A stretch of 64,000 nt of DNA from DATDIC01 sp963764525 (GCA_963764525.1 CAVXTC010000011.1:1-64000); one strand, 5' to 3'. Counted from the first letter of the stretch, positions 1 through 11,420 are shown. Numbers and translations: made by a program. The notes: generated by a model from the sequence alone, not told the origin.

Positions 1-1
1 G

Positions 2-76
2 CTGTTCGGCATCGAGAAGCAGCTTGCGACGATCCTCGCCAACACGCTGGCGCGCTGGCCGGCGGCGTCGGCATGA
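2..76 (+). CDS. 3' end of an unidentified gene
   Basis: An open frame enters from the left edge and stops at TGA 74-76, giving a 24-residue C-terminal tail (starts LFGIEKQLAT, ends ARWPAASA). It lies just upstream of the efflux fusion protein on the same strand. A TetR-type repressor would be a common neighbour of such a pump, but the tail is too short to recognise, so no function is assigned. Confidence 0.4.
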   Translation: MFGIEKQLATILANTLARWPAASA

Positions 77-195
77 ATAAGACCTGGGAGGTCATTGACC
101 CGCCGCATTGCGCCCTCTACCTGCGCTGGCTTGCGCCCCGTCCGCGCACGCCCATGTGAGCCGCGGCCCGTTTTCCGGCCGGAGAAATCGCACTC

Positions 196-1434
196 ATGTC
201 TTTCCGTCTTCGGCCGCCTTGGTGGCGGCCGTCTTACTCGGGCTGCCCGGGGCCCCTGCGCGGGCCCAATTCCCCGGCCAGGGCGGCCCGCCTTCCGTCG
301 GCGTGGTGCGCGCCGAAAAGCAGCCGATCACCGAGACCTCCGAATTCGTCGGCCGCATCGCCGCGGTGAACCGGGTCGAGCTGGTGGCCCGCGTCACCGC
401 CTTCCTGGAACAGCGGAAGTTCGTCGAAGGGTCCGAGGTCAAGAAGGGCGACCTGCTCTACGTGCTGGAACAGCCGCCGTTCCAGGCCGATCTGGCCGCC
501 AAGCAGGCGGCCGTGCAGCAGGCCCAGGCGCAGCTCGCCAACGCCACGCTGGCCTATCAGCGCGCCAAATCGCTGCTCAAGACGCCGGCCGGCCAGCAAT
601 CCGCCGTCGATGCGGCGCGGGCCACCATGCTGTCCGATGCGGCCCAGGTGCTGGCGGCCCAGGCGCAGCAGAAACAATCGGAGATCAATCTCGGCTACAC
701 CGAAATCCACGCGCCGATCGACGGCAAGATCGGCCGCACCGCGGTCACTGTCGGCAACGTGGTCACACCCGAGCTCCGGCACATTGACGCGGATCGTCAG
801 CCAGGATCCGATGTACGTGGTGTTCCCGATCTCGCTGCGCACCGCGCTCGAATTGCGCCAGCGCTATGCCGACAAGGGCGGCATGAAAGCGGCGTCGTGA
901 TCAAGCTGCGGCTGCCGGACGGCCGCGAGTACGGCCAGACCGGCACGCTCGACTTCATGGACAACACGGTGTCGCCGAGCACCGACACGCTGATCCTGCG
1001 CGGGCGCATCCCCAACCCGCTGCTGACGAGTGCGCAAGGTCAACGGCGCGACGGTGCGCGAGCTGGTCGACGACGAGTTCGTCACGGTGCTGCTGGAAGG
1101 CGCCGAGCCGGTGGAGCTGCTGGCGATCCCGCGCGCCGCCGTGCTGTCCGACATGCAGGGCGATTACGTCTTTACTGTGGATGCCGCAAAACAAGGTGCA
1201 GGAGACGGCGCATCACGCTGGGCCAATCGACGCCGACCGCCGCGACCGTGCTGACGGCCTCACAGCGCGGCGAGATGGTCATCGTGGATGGCGTGCAGAA
1301 GGTGCATCCCGGCCAGGCGGTCGCGCCCTCGTCGGCGGCGTCGCCCACGGAAAGCCCGCGCCGGCCGCAGCTGAAGGGCGAAAGCGCGGCGGCGGCGCCG
1401 TCCGGCGCAGAAGAACGTCGCCGCGCGGGAATGA
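196..1434 (+). pseudogene. RND efflux periplasmic adaptor (AcrA/MexA-like), frameshifted
   Basis: Membrane fusion protein of a tripartite RND exporter, bridging the inner-membrane pump to an outer-membrane channel. Visible are a signal-peptide-like segment ending APARAQ, a lipoyl/barrel start (VGVVRAEKQPI, EFVGRIAAVNRVEL), a coiled-coil hairpin rich in Q/A, and the returning lipoyl half (YTEIHAPIDGKIGRT). The reading frame changes near 775, 900, 1025, 1200 and again before 1430, each time resuming family sequence (for example VSQDPMYVVFPIS after the first). ATG 196, preceded by GGAG at 181, needs one frame change to reach the signal peptide; ATG 108 reads in directly. The last frame ends AQKNVAARE at TGA 1432-1434, overlapping the permease ATG, as expected for a coupled operon. 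Probably intact in the organism. Confidence 0.75.
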
Positions 1435-4400
1435 TCTCCGCGGTATTCATTCGCCGGCCGCGGCTGGCGATCGTCATTGCCATCGTCATCACGCTGGCCG
1501 GCGCGCTCGCGATGACCCGCATTCCGGTCTCGCAGCTTCCCGATATCGTGCCGCCGCAGGTCCGTCAGCGCCAGCTATCCGGGCGCCTCGGCCGCCACCG
1601 TCGAAGCGCCGTCGCCCAGCCGATCGAGGCGCAGGTGATCGGCGCCGACAAGATGATCTACATGAAGTCGAACAGCGGCAACGACGGCAGCTACGGCCTG
1701 TCGGTCAGCTTCGCGCTCGGCTGCGACCCCGACATCGACACCGTCAACGTCAACAACCGGGTGCAGACCGCGCTGGCGCAGCTTCCCGCCGAGGTGCAGG
1801 CCGAGGGGCTGACGGTCCAGAAGAAATCCTCGGCGATCCTGGAGTTCCTGGCGTTCTACAGCGACGACCCGAAGATGGACCCGCTGTTCGTCACCAACTA
1901 CGTGCTGATCAACGTGCTGGATACACTGTCGCGCACGCCGGGCGTGGGTCAGGCCAACCTGTTCTCCAAGCTGAACTACTCGATGCGGGTGTGGTTCCAC
2001 ACCGACCGGCTGGTCAGCCTCGACCTGTCGCCGAACGACATCGTCGCGGCGATCCAGCAGCAGAGCGTGGTCGCGCCGGTCGGCCGGATCGGCGCCCGGC
2101 CGATCGGCAACGGCCAGCAGTTCCAGTTCAACGTGCAGACGCAAGGGCGACTGGTCACCGCGAAGCAGTTCGGCAACATCGTCATCCGCGCCAATCCCGA
2201 CGGCTCGGTGCTGCGGGTGCGCGATGTGGCCGACGTGCAGCTCGGCGCGCAGAACATGGACAGTGAGACGCGGCTGAACGGGCGGCCGGCGGTGCCGGTG
2301 GCGATCTATCTGGCGCCCGGCGCCAACGCGGTGGAGACCGCGGCCGTGGTCAGCCAGGCGCTCGCAGCGCTCTCGACCCGCTTCCCCGCCGGCCTGCACG
2401 CGCATGGTCATGTACAACACCAGCGAATTCGTCAGCGACACCGTGCGCGAAGTGATCCGCACCCTGCTGGAGGCGTTCGCGCTGGTGGTGCTGGTGGTGT
2501 TCCTGTTCCTCGGCAGCGTGCGCGCCACCATCATTCCGATGGTGGCGGTGCCGGTCAGCCTGATCGGCACCTTCGCCGCGCTGCTGGCACTGGGCTACAC
2601 CGTGAACACCGTCTCGCTGCTGGCGATGGTGCTGGCGATCGGCGTCGTGGTCGATGACGCGATCGTGGTGGTGGAGAACGTCGAGCGGGTGATGGAGGAG
2701 CAACCGGAGCTGTCGCCGGCCGAGGCCACCGCGATGGCCATGCGGCAGATCACCGCGCCCATCATCGCGATCTCGCTCGTGCTGCTGTCGGTGTTCGTGC
2801 CGGTGGGCTTCATCCCCGGGCTGTCCGGTATTCTGTTCCGCCAGTTCGCGGTGACGATGAGCTGCGCGATGCTGATCTCCGCGGTCAACGCGCTGACGCT
2901 TTCGCCGGCGCTATGCGTGCTGTTCCTGCGCCCCGGCGGGAGCGGCGCGGGCCGATGGCGCTGGTGCTGCGCGGCATCGACCGCGTGCGCAACGGCTACG
3001 GGGCCGTGGTGCGTCGGCTGGTGCGGCTGTCGGTGCTCTCGCTGGCTGCTGGTGGCGGTGTTCGGGCTCGGCGCCGGCTGGCTGATGAGCCGCACGCCGA
3101 CCGGGTTCCTGCCGGAGGAGGACCAGGGCGCCTACTTCATTTCCGTGCAGCTTCCGGACGGCGCCTCGGTGGCGCGCACCAGCGAGGTGGCGGCGCGCAT
3201 CGAAGCGATCCTCAAGAGCCTGCCGCAGGTGCAGGACACGCTGTCGATCGTCGGCTTTTCGTTGCTCGACGGGTGCAGGAGCCGAACTCGGCGTTCATGG
3301 TGGCGCGGCTGAAGCCGTTCGCCGATCGGCTGGCGGCGCCGAATCGGCCCAGGCGCTGGTCGGGCGTACGTTCGGCGTGGTGCAGGGGATCCGCTCCGCG
3401 GTGGCGTTTCCGTTCAATCTGCCGCCGATCATCGGGCTCGGCACCGGCTCCGGCTTCGAATACGAGCTGGAGGCGCTGCAAGGCCAGGACCCGGTGCAGA
3501 ACGGGCAGGTGATGCGCGGGCTGATCGCCGCCGCCAACCAGAACCGGTCGCTGACGCGGGTGTTCTCGACCTACACCGCCAACAACCCGTCGCTCTATCT
3601 GGACCTCGATCGCGACAAGGCATCGGCGCTCGGGCTGAATATCAACGACGTGTTTACCGCGCTGCAGGCGACGCTCGGCGGCATCTACGTCAACAACTTC
3701 AATCTCTACGGCCGCACCTGGCAGGTGAATCGTCAAGGGCAGGCGATCGATCGCGACGACATTCCGGCGATCTGGCGCATCTACGTGCGCAACAACATCG
3801 GCGAGATGGTGCCGATGCGCTCGATCGCCAGCCTGCGCTTCGTGACCGGGCCGCAGGTGATCACCCGCTACAACAACTACCGCGCGATCAGCGTCAACGG
3901 CGGCCCGGCGCCCGGCGTATCGTCCGGCACCGCGCTTGCCGCGATGGCGAAGATTTCCGACACGACGCTGCCGCGCGGCTATGGGTTCGAGTGGACCGGA
4001 ACGGCTTATCAGGAGCAGCTGGCGTCGGGGCAGACCGGGATCATTCTCGGCCTCGCGGTGCTGTTCGCCTATCTGTTCCTGGTCGGACTATATGAGAGCT
4101 GGACCATCCCCATCCCGGTGCTGCTGTCGGTGGTGGTGGGCGTGCTGGGCGCGTTTTTCGGCATCGTGATCGCCGGCTTGTCGGTGGATCTTTATGCCCA
4201 GATCGGGCTGGTGGTGCTGATCGCGCTGGCCGCGAAGAACGCGATCCTGATCGTCGAGTTCGCCAAGGAACAGCGGGAGGAAGGCATGCCGATCCGCGAC
4301 GCCGCGGTGCTTGGCGCGCGCACGCGGTTCCGCGCGGTGATGATGACCTCGTTCGCCTTCATCCTCGGGCTGGTGCCGCTGGTGACCGCGCATGGCGCCG

Positions 4401-4576
4401 CCATGCTGAGCCGCCGCGATGTCGGAACCGCGGTGTTCGCCGGCATGATCGTGGCGAGCTCGGTCGGGATGTTCCTGATCCCGATGCTGTACGTGGTGTT
4501 CCAGTCGATGCGGGAGCGGGTCAAGGCGCGGTTCGCGCGGGGCGGGCGGCGGGCGGCGCCGGCGCCGGGGGAGTGA
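1431..4576 (+). pseudogene. RND multidrug efflux permease (AcrB/HAE1 family), frameshifted
   Basis: Inner-membrane proton-driven drug exporter of about 1045 residues once frames are joined, the usual family length. Starts MISAVFIRRPRLAIV, the canonical first helix. Porter-domain sequence follows (SGNDGSYGLSVSFALG), then helices 2-4 with the proton-relay segment VVDDAIVVVENVERV, the second periplasmic loop (MSRTPTGFLPEEDQGAYF) and the C-terminal helix bundle (LVVLIALAAKNAILIVEFA). Frame changes lie near 1563 and 1612 (a compensating pair), 2390, 2940, 3040, 3270 and 3340; protein homology resumes each time. ATG 1431 overlaps the adaptor stop, so the two are translationally coupled. No outer-membrane channel gene is in view. 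Substrate cannot be told from sequence. Confidence 0.8.
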
Positions 4577-4850
4577 ACTCACGAAATATTCACCGCCCCT
4601 TGCCGGGTCGTCAGGCCAGAATACAGCCTGTGCGGTCGGAGCCGTTTCGGAGCGCATGATCAGGTCTCGGAGTCTCTGACACCTACTGAAGCGGCGATGG
4701 TATCGCGCGTCTCGTTGCGCGACGTGAGCCGGGGGATCGGGTGTCCTAAACCTGCGAGACGCTGTCCGGCACCCGGCGGCGTCCATGATATCCGTGGTCG
4801 GCTCGCACTGAATTTCTGATCGGTCATCTCTGGACATGCGGAGACGCAAA

Positions 4851-5366
4851 ATGACGCGAACGAGCACGCCGCAGGGGAGCAACGGTACAATCCCGGTGCC
4901 GGAGAAGATTCCGATGTCGTTGACCATAAACGGCGTCGAGACACAGCTCAGCGTCGCGCCGTGGACGACTCTGCTCGATGCGCTGCGCGACCATCTTGGT
5001 CTGACCGGCACGAAGAAGGGTTGCGATCACGGCCAATGCGGCGCGTGCACCGTGCTGGTGGACGAGCGGAGGATCAACTCCTGCCTCACCCTCGCGGTCA
5101 TGAAGGACGGCGCTAAAGTGACCACCATCGAGGGCCTGGCGAATGATGGCGCACTGCATGCCCTGCAGCAGGCGTTCATCGACCACGACGCGTTTCAGTG
5201 TGGCTACTGCACGCCGGGACAGATCTGTTCGGCCGCCGGCCTGATCGCCGAGGGCAAGGCGAACAGCGCCGACGAGATTCGCGAACTCATGAGCGGCAAC
5301 ATCTGCCGCTGCGGCGCGTATCCCAACATCGTACAGGCGATCCAGCAGGCGATGGGGCAATCATGA
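4851..5366 (+). CDS. 2Fe-2S subunit of a xanthine/aldehyde dehydrogenase-family enzyme
   Basis: Electron-transfer subunit of a molybdopterin hydroxylase, passing electrons from the Mo site towards FAD. The 171-residue protein has both family clusters: a plant-ferredoxin type site with Cys58, Cys63, Cys66 and Cys78, and the helical second site with Cys117, Cys120, Cys152 and Cys154 (CGYCTPGQ...CRCGAYP). ATG 4851 is chosen because GGAG sits 7 bases upstream; the conserved fold starts at MSLTINGV. PaoA/YagT homologues usually carry a Tat signal; none is seen here, suggesting a cytoplasmic enzyme. Overlaps the FAD-subunit start by 4 bases (ATGA), first gene of a three-gene operon. Confidence 0.9.
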   Translation: MTRTSTPQGSNGTIPVPEKIPMSLTINGVETQLSVAPWTTLLDALRDHLGLTGTKKGCDHGQCGACTVLVDERRINSCLTLAVMKDGAKVTTIEGLANDGALHALQQAFIDHDAFQCGYCTPGQICSAAGLIAEGKANSADEIRELMSGNICRCGAYPNIVQAIQQAMGQS

Positions 5367-6379
5367 TCGATTTCCAGTACGCACGGGCTGATAACATCGC
5401 CGACGCGGTAAGCCAGATTTCCGCCGATCCGGGGGCGAAATTCATCGCCGGGGGCACCAACCTGATCGACCTGATGAAGGAAGATGTCGAACGCCCGTCA
5501 AGGCTGATCGACATCTCGCGGTTGCCGCTCAAGAGCGTCGAAGCGACGGCGGACGGGGGATTGCGGATCGGCGCACTCGTACCGAATTCCGACCTCGCCT
5601 ATCATCCGCTGATCGCGCAACGCTATCCCATACTGGCGAGCGCAATCCTGGCGGGCGCGTCGGCGCAGCTCCGCAACATGGCATCGACCGGAGGCAATCT
5701 TCTGCAACGCACGCGCTGCTATTACTTTTACGACGTTGCGACACCCTGCAATAAGCGCGAGCCTGGCAGCGGCTGCTCCGCCGTCGCCGGCCTCAACCGC
5801 ATGCACGCAATCCTGGGCACGAGTGAGGCCTGCATCGCGACGCATCCCTCCGACATGTGTGTGGCGCTCGCCGCGCTCGACGCAACGGTCCTGGTGACCG
5901 GGCCGGCTGGGGCGCGCGCGATTGCGTTTTCGGATTTCCATCGGCTGCCGGAGAACACGCCGCAGCACGACACGATTCTGCAACCAAACGAGATCATCAC
6001 CGCGGTCGAGCTTCCGGTGCGGGGCTTTGCGGCAAATTACACCTACCTTAAAATCCGCGATCGCCTTTCCTATGCGTTCGCGCTGGTATCTGTCGCGGCC
6101 GCGCTGGAGCTCGAAGGAGACAGGATCAAAGAGGCCCGTCTGGCGCTCGGGGGGGTAGCGCACAAGCCCTGGCGCGATCCGTCAGCCGAAGCGGCGCTAC
6201 GCGGGCAGCACGCCGATCAGTCCACATTCACCCGCGTTGCCAACCTCTTGCTGCGCGATGCCAAGGGATTCGAGCACAACGCCTTCAAGATCGACCTCGC
6301 TCGCTGCGCCATCGTCCGTGCGCTGACGCAGGCCGCCGCCGGTACCCCGCAGTCGCAATCCAACAAGAAGATCCGCTGA
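5363..6379 (+). CDS. FAD-binding subunit of the aldehyde/xanthine dehydrogenase
   Basis: Middle subunit (338 residues) of the three-part molybdenum hydroxylase; it binds FAD and passes electrons to the final acceptor. FAD-PCMH signature is clear: FIAGGTNLIDLMK near residue 30, and RNMASTGGNLLQRTRC near residue 110, followed by a cysteine-rich stretch (CYYFYD..CNKREPGSGC) like the extra 4Fe-4S loop of PaoB-type subunits. The C-terminal CO-dehydrogenase flavoprotein domain (LKIRDRLSYAFALVSVAA) is present. ATG 5363 overlaps the upstream TGA. Its closeness to PaoB favours an aldehyde over a purine substrate, an inference. Confidence 0.9.
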   Translation: MIDFQYARADNIADAVSQISADPGAKFIAGGTNLIDLMKEDVERPSRLIDISRLPLKSVEATADGGLRIGALVPNSDLAYHPLIAQRYPILASAILAGASAQLRNMASTGGNLLQRTRCYYFYDVATPCNKREPGSGCSAVAGLNRMHAILGTSEACIATHPSDMCVALAALDATVLVTGPAGARAIAFSDFHRLPENTPQHDTILQPNEIITAVELPVRGFAANYTYLKIRDRLSYAFALVSVAAALELEGDRIKEARLALGGVAHKPWRDPSAEAALRGQHADQSTFTRVANLLLRDAKGFEHNAFKIDLARCAIVRALTQAAAGTPQSQSNKKIR

Positions 6380-6439
6380 GCAGACGGCACTCGGCAGGTC
6401 GCGATCGCCGTACAGCAACATGATCAAGTGAGCACGCTC

Positions 6440-8671
6440 ATGACCACATACATCGGAACCGCCACATCCCGCGTTGATGGCCACGCCAAGGTCACCGGCG
6501 CGGCGAAATACGCCGCCGAATACAATACGACGGGCCTCGCGCATGCCAGCGTCGTTGCATCTACCATCGCGAAGGGCCGCATCGCGCGCATCGACGCGAG
6601 CGAGGCGCTTTCCGTCGAAGGCGTGATCGAGGTATCACCCATCTGAAGCGGCCACGCATGGCAAGCGCCGATAGCGCCTACAAGGACGATGTGGCCCCGG
6701 AAGGTTCGCCGTTCCGGCCGCTGTACGACGACCGGATCCTGTTCAGCGGCCAGCCGGTCGCGCTGGTGGTCGCCGAAGAGCCGGAGATTGCCCGCTTCGC
6801 GGCGTCGCTGGTCCGGGTGGAATACGACAATGAAGAGCCGGTCACCGACGTGCATCGCCGGCGAGATGCAGCCGTCGCGTTGGCAGTCCCCGCAAACCCG
6901 GCGGAGAACCCGTTCGGCCTGCCACGGCCGCGCGGCACGGCCGAGCAGGCGTTCGCCGCGGCCGAGATGCGCCACCGGGGCGAGTATTATGTCCCGATCG
7001 AGCATCACAACCCGATGGAACTGTATGCCTCGACGGTGATCTTCGAGGCCGGCGGCAAGCTGACGATCTACGACAAGACCCAGGGCGTGCAGAACGTTCA
7101 ACGCTATGTATGCAGCGTGCTCGGCATGGAACCGGACGAAGTGCGCGTGATGTCGCCATTTGTGGGCGGCGCGTTCGGTTCCGGGCTGCGCCCGCAATAT
7201 CAGGCGATTCTGGCCGCGCTGGCGGCGCGCGCGCTGGAGCGCTCTGTGCGCCTTGTGCTGACCCGGCAGCAAATGTATGGGCTCGGCTACCGGCCCGCCA
7301 TGATCCAGCAGATCGAGCTGGGCGCGAACGCCGGCGGAACGCTCGACGCGATCACGCACGAAGCGATCACGGTGACGTCGCAATACGAGCACTTCCATCG
7401 GCAGGAGACCGGCTGGTCCGGCCTGCTCTACAAGTGCGCCAACACGGCATACACGCACCAGCTCGCGCGACTCGACCTTGCTACGCCATGCGACATGCGT
7501 GCCCCCAGCGCTGCGACTGGCGTCTATGCTCTCGAATGCGCGATGGACGAGCTCGCGGTCGCCCTCAGGCTCGATCCGCTCGAGCTTCGCCTGCGGTGTT
7601 ATTCGGATCGCGACCAGAACAGCGACCGGCCTGTACAGCAGCAAGAGCCTGCGCGAGTGCTATCGCCAGGGCGCCGAAGCGTTCGGTTGGGACAAGCGCA
7701 GTCCGGAGCCGTGTTCGATGCGCGACGGCACCGAGCTGGTGGGCTGGGGCGTGGCGACCGGCATCTGGGAAGCGCTGCAGGTGCCGATCGCGGTGCGCAT
7801 CGTGCTCACGGCCAACGGCCATGCGGAGGTTTCCTGCGCAACCTCCGACATCGGCACCGGCACCTACACGATCATGACGCAGGTCGCCGCCGAAATGCTC
7901 GGGCTGCCGCTCGACAGCGTCACCATCAGGCTTGGTGATTCGACGCTGCCGCAATCACCGGTCGAAGGCGGATCATGGATAGCGGCATCGGTGTCGAATG
8001 GGATCGCGACGACATCCGGCGCGGTCCGTGAGGAATTGTTGCGACTGGCCAGGCAGATGCCGAACTCACCGCTCGCGGACGCGACGCTTGTCGAGGTCGT
8101 GCTTGCGGACGGCAAGCTCGTGAGCAAACACGATGCATCGCGCGCGGTATCGATTGCAGAAGCAATGCGGCATGGCGGCGTTGACCGCATCGAGCAGGAG
8201 AAATCTACCACCTTCGAGGATGACGGCTCACAGGCGCACAACACGCACTCGGCCGTCTTCGCTGAAGTGAAAGTTGATGAGCAGCTCGGCGTCATCCGCG
8301 TTACCCGAGTTGTCAGCGCGGTCGCGGCCGGCCGCATCCTGAACGCAAAGACCGCCAGCAGCCAGATCATGGGCGGCGTCGTGTGGGGCATCGGAATGGC
8401 GCTGCATGAAGAAACGCTCCTTGACCACAAATTCGGCCGCATCATGAATGCAAATATCGCCGAATATCATGTCCCAGTGAACGCCGACGTGCACGACATC
8501 AAAGTTATCTTCGTCGATGAGCCGGACGACACCGTCAATCCACTCGGCATCAAGGGACTGGGCGAGATCGGTATCGTCGGCGTCGCGGCGGCGATCGCCA
8601 ACGCGATCTATCACGCGACCGGCAAGCGCGTGCGCGATCTGCCGATCACGCTCGACAAATTGCAGCGGTGA
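6440..8671 (+). pseudogene. Molybdopterin-binding catalytic subunit (PaoC/YagR-like), frameshifted
   Basis: Large catalytic subunit of the molybdenum hydroxylase (about 740 residues), oxidising an aldehyde or N-heterocycle with water as oxygen donor. N-terminus YIGTATSRVDGHAKVTG is the classic first motif; Mo-cofactor motifs include GGAFGSGLRPQ, TSDIGTGTYT and the C-terminal GLGEIGIVG carrying the catalytic glutamate. The frame is lost near 6635 (a stop at 6646 while homology continues from MASADSAYKDD) and near 7625 (between NSDRP and TGLYSSKSL). Both breaks sit inside well-conserved sequence and the rest is clean, so a sequence error is more likely than decay. ATG 6440 is chosen over the in-frame GTG 6428. 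Third gene of the operon. Confidence 0.85.
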
Positions 8672-8756
8672 ACCAAACTGACCCACGATCGGGGGGCATG
8701 CCGAGGTCTCGGCCTGTCCAGGTGACGTAACTGACCGGCATAAGGGGGAACGAATG

Positions 8757-9419
8757 ATGTGCGGACGCTATGCCTCGTTCCTGCCGGCCGAGGCGCTGCG
8801 GCAGATTTTCGGCACGGTCAATCCGCTGCCCAACATCGCGCCCACCTGGAACATGGCGCCGACCCGCGACGCGCCAGTGGTGCGGCTGCACACGGAGACC
8901 GGCGCGCGCCATCTGGATCTGCTGCGCTGGGGCCTGATCCCGCATTGGGCGAAGGACCCGAAATCGGTGCGCCAGCCGGTGAACGCGCGCGCCGAAAGCC
9001 TGGCCACCTCGGCGATGTTCCGCGATGCGCTGGCGCGGCGGCGCTGCCTGGTGCCGGCCGCGGCGTTCTACGAATGGCAGAAGACCGACGGCGGCAAGAC
9101 CCGCATCCCCTGGGCGGTGGCGCGCGCCGATGGCCAACCGATGGCGCTGGCCGGCTTGTGGGAAGGCTGGCGCGGGCCAGCCGAAATCATCCGCAGCTTC
9201 GTCATCATCACCACCAACGCCACCGACCAGCTTCGCCCGCTGCATGAGCGGATGCCGGTCATCGTGGAACCCGCAGACTGGCCGGTCTGGCTGGGCGAGA
9301 CCGATGGCAATGCCAGTGCGCTGCTGGCGCCGTCCGCCGCCGAGCTTCGGCTCTGGCGGGTGTCGCCGGCCGTCAACAACATACGCAACGATGATGCGGG
9401 CTTGCTGACGCCGGCCTGA
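8757..9419 (+). CDS. SOS response-associated peptidase (SRAP, YedK/HMCES family)
   Basis: Shields abasic sites in single-stranded DNA by forming a thiazolidine crosslink through its N-terminal cysteine. The 220-residue protein has the full catalytic set: Cys2 (MCGRYAS), Asn76 in VNARAES, Glu106 in FYEWQK and His163 in LRPLHERMP. Two ATGs lie in tandem at 8754 and 8757; 8757 is chosen because only it puts Cys at position 2, exposed after Met removal. A purine-rich ribosome site (AAGGGGGAA) lies just upstream. Stands alone between the Mo enzyme and a convergent kinase gene. Confidence 0.93.
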   Translation: MCGRYASFLPAEALRQIFGTVNPLPNIAPTWNMAPTRDAPVVRLHTETGARHLDLLRWGLIPHWAKDPKSVRQPVNARAESLATSAMFRDALARRRCLVPAAAFYEWQKTDGGKTRIPWAVARADGQPMALAGLWEGWRGPAEIIRSFVIITTNATDQLRPLHERMPVIVEPADWPVWLGETDGNASALLAPSAAELRLWRVSPAVNNIRNDDAGLLTPA

Positions 9420-9446
9420 ACGGCCCGGCGCTCCGACGGTTTTGCC

Positions 9447-11408
9447 TTATGCGCTCGCCGCGTCGCGCGCGTGCAGCGCCCGTCCCACGCCAGCCAGCAG
9501 CTCGGCTTGCGAGCACGGCTTCGCCAGCACCCCGACTCCCGGCAGCGCGCCGGCCGGAAGTGCATCGGCGTAGCCGGTGAGGAACAGCATCGGCAGCTCG
9601 GGCCACAGCTCACCCACCCGCCGCGCCAGTTCGGCGCCGGACATCCCGGGCATCGCGTAGTCCAGCAGCAGCAGGTCGGGCGTTGCTGCTTCGGTGAGCA
9701 TCTCGAGCGCCTCGGCCCCGCCGCACGCCGTGCGCACCTGGTAGCCGGCGCCCTCCAGCATGCGGGCGGTCACGTCCAGCACGTCCACGTCGTCATCGAC
9801 GACCAGCAGGCTCGCCACGCCCGTCGCGACCCCGGCGGTTGCGTCCTGCACCTCCGTCGTAGCAGCAGCGGCGTGCGGCAACAGCAACTCGACCGTGGTG
9901 CCGGCGCCGAGCGCGCTTGCGATCCGCACGGTGCCGCCCAACTGGCGGATCAGCCCATAAACCTGGCTCAGCCCGAGGCCGCTGCCTTTGCCCACCGGCT
10001 TGGTCGTGAAGAATGGTTCGAACGCCTTTTCGAGCACCTCGGGTGCCATGCCGCAGCCTTCATCGGTCACGCTGATCCGCACGTAATCGCCGGGCGGCGC
10101 CTCGTTTCCCGTCGGCATGCTGACATTCGCCGCGGCGATGACAATCCGCCCGCCTGACGGCATCGCATCGCGGGCGTTGATGGCCAGGTTGAGGATCGCC
10201 TGTTCAAGCTGCGTCGGCTCGGCCAACGCCGGCCAGAGGTCGGCGGCCGGCGCGATCTCCACCTGCACCAGCCCGCCAAGCAGCCGGGGCAGCATTTCGT
10301 TCACCGCCGCCAGCACCGCGCCCACGGCGACCGGCCGCGGCGTCACGTGCTGCTTGCGGGCGAACGCGAGAAGTTGGCTGGTCAGCCGCGCCCCGCGTTC
10401 GGCGGCGCGCAGGGCGATCTCCAGCCGCCGCCGCTGCGGCCCATTGCCGATAGCGGGATGCAGCAGTTCCAGGCTGCCGATGATCGCCGCCAGCAGGTTG
10501 TTGAAATCATGCGCGATGCCGCCGGTGAGTTGGCCCATCGCCTCCATCTTCTGGGCCTGCCGGAGCTCGGCCTCCATGCGCCGCATCTCGGTCAGGTCGA
10601 TGGCGCCGAGCAGGATTTTCGCCACTCGTCCGGTCGCATCGGTCAGCGGCACCATGGTCGAGCGCCGGATGCGCTCGCCGGAGGGAAATGGCAGGGTCCG
10701 CTCGTATTCGAGGCTGCGGCGGGTCTGCATCACCTCCGTGTAAAGGCTGCGCGCCATCGCGGCGGCGGCCGGTTCGAACACGTCGTCCGGTCCTCGGCCG
10801 ATGAAGCCCTCGGCGGTGAAACCGGAATTGTGCCGGTGTGCGCGGTTGAGGTCGTCGTAGCGGAACGCACCGTCCTGACCCACATCGATCAGCACGAGAT
10901 CGAGCGGCGCGACCTGGAAAATCTCCCGGTACAGGCGCGCATCCTGCCGTTCGGTCGCATGCTCCAGCAGGGTCGCAGCCTGACCGGCCAGCAGCCGAAG
11001 CGCCTCCTGCCCGGCGGCGTCCAAACCCGCTGGCCTGGGAGTCGGGTCCATGATGAACAGCACACCGGGCGGTCCCGATCGCGGCGAAACCGGCATGCCG
11101 GCGTAGAACCCGATCTCGGGCATCTCCGCAAGCCCGGAAATGCAGGGCGCACCGGCATGTCCCAGTGGCAACGTCGTGATGTCGCGGTTTTCCAGCCCCA
11201 CGCCTGCTCGCAGCGCCCATCCGTGTGCGTGTCGGAAGGCCAGGCCGGCCATTGGAGCGCCACCGACCAACGCGGCCAAGCGGACCAGGTCTTCGAACGC
11301 CCGGTCCTCGGTCGCGCCGGAGTCGATTTCGGCAGGCTGGTTCAGCGTGTCCTCGGTGCGAGACTGCTGCTTGCATAGTCCCACCCGATGCGTGTCACCG
11401 CAACGCAA
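9447..11408 (-). CDS. Soluble hybrid sensor histidine kinase (GAF-PAS-HisKA-HATPase-REC)
   Basis: A 653-residue two-component kinase with no transmembrane segment, so likely sensing a cytoplasmic cue. Order: GAF-like domain (about 35-155), PAS (about 160-275), dimerisation domain with phospho-His300 in GGIAHDFNNLL, ATPase domain with N box (NLAINARDAMP), G boxes (DEGCGMAPE, GKGSGLGLSQV), then a C-terminal receiver (LLVVDDDVDVLD, phospho-Asp in LLLLDYAMPGMSG, Lys in LAKPCSQ). The layout fits a phosphorelay needing a separate Hpt or an output regulator; none is adjacent. Lies 12 bases after the aminotransferase on the same strand. The true start may be slightly inside. Confidence 0.88.
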   Translation of the reverse strand: MRCGDTHRVGLCKQQSRTEDTLNQPAEIDSGATEDRAFEDLVRLAALVGGAPMAGLAFRHAHGWALRAGVGLENRDITTLPLGHAGAPCISGLAEMPEIGFYAGMPVSPRSGPPGVLFIMDPTPRPAGLDAAGQEALRLLAGQAATLLEHATERQDARLYREIFQVAPLDLVLIDVGQDGAFRYDDLNRAHRHNSGFTAEGFIGRGPDDVFEPAAAAMARSLYTEVMQTRRSLEYERTLPFPSGERIRRSTMVPLTDATGRVAKILLGAIDLTEMRRMEAELRQAQKMEAMGQLTGGIAHDFNNLLAAIIGSLELLHPAIGNGPQRRRLEIALRAAERGARLTSQLLAFARKQHVTPRPVAVGAVLAAVNEMLPRLLGGLVQVEIAPAADLWPALAEPTQLEQAILNLAINARDAMPSGGRIVIAAANVSMPTGNEAPPGDYVRISVTDEGCGMAPEVLEKAFEPFFTTKPVGKGSGLGLSQVYGLIRQLGGTVRIASALGAGTTVELLLPHAAAATTEVQDATAGVATGVASLLVVDDDVDVLDVTARMLEGAGYQVRTACGGAEALEMLTEAATPDLLLLDYAMPGMSGAELARRVGELWPELPMLFLTGYADALPAGALPGVGVLAKPCSQAELLAGVGRALHARDAASA

Positions 11409-11420
11409 ACCGCCCGCGTG

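Noticed and set aside
1575..2570. Long minus-strand open frame opposite the RND permease
   Set aside because: His/Arg-rich composition typical of antisense frames in GC-rich genes; no start signal and the opposite strand is clearly coding.
1431..4576. True pseudogenisation of the RND pump
   Set aside because: Compensating frame changes and intact motifs and overlaps favour sequence errors; left open until reads are checked.
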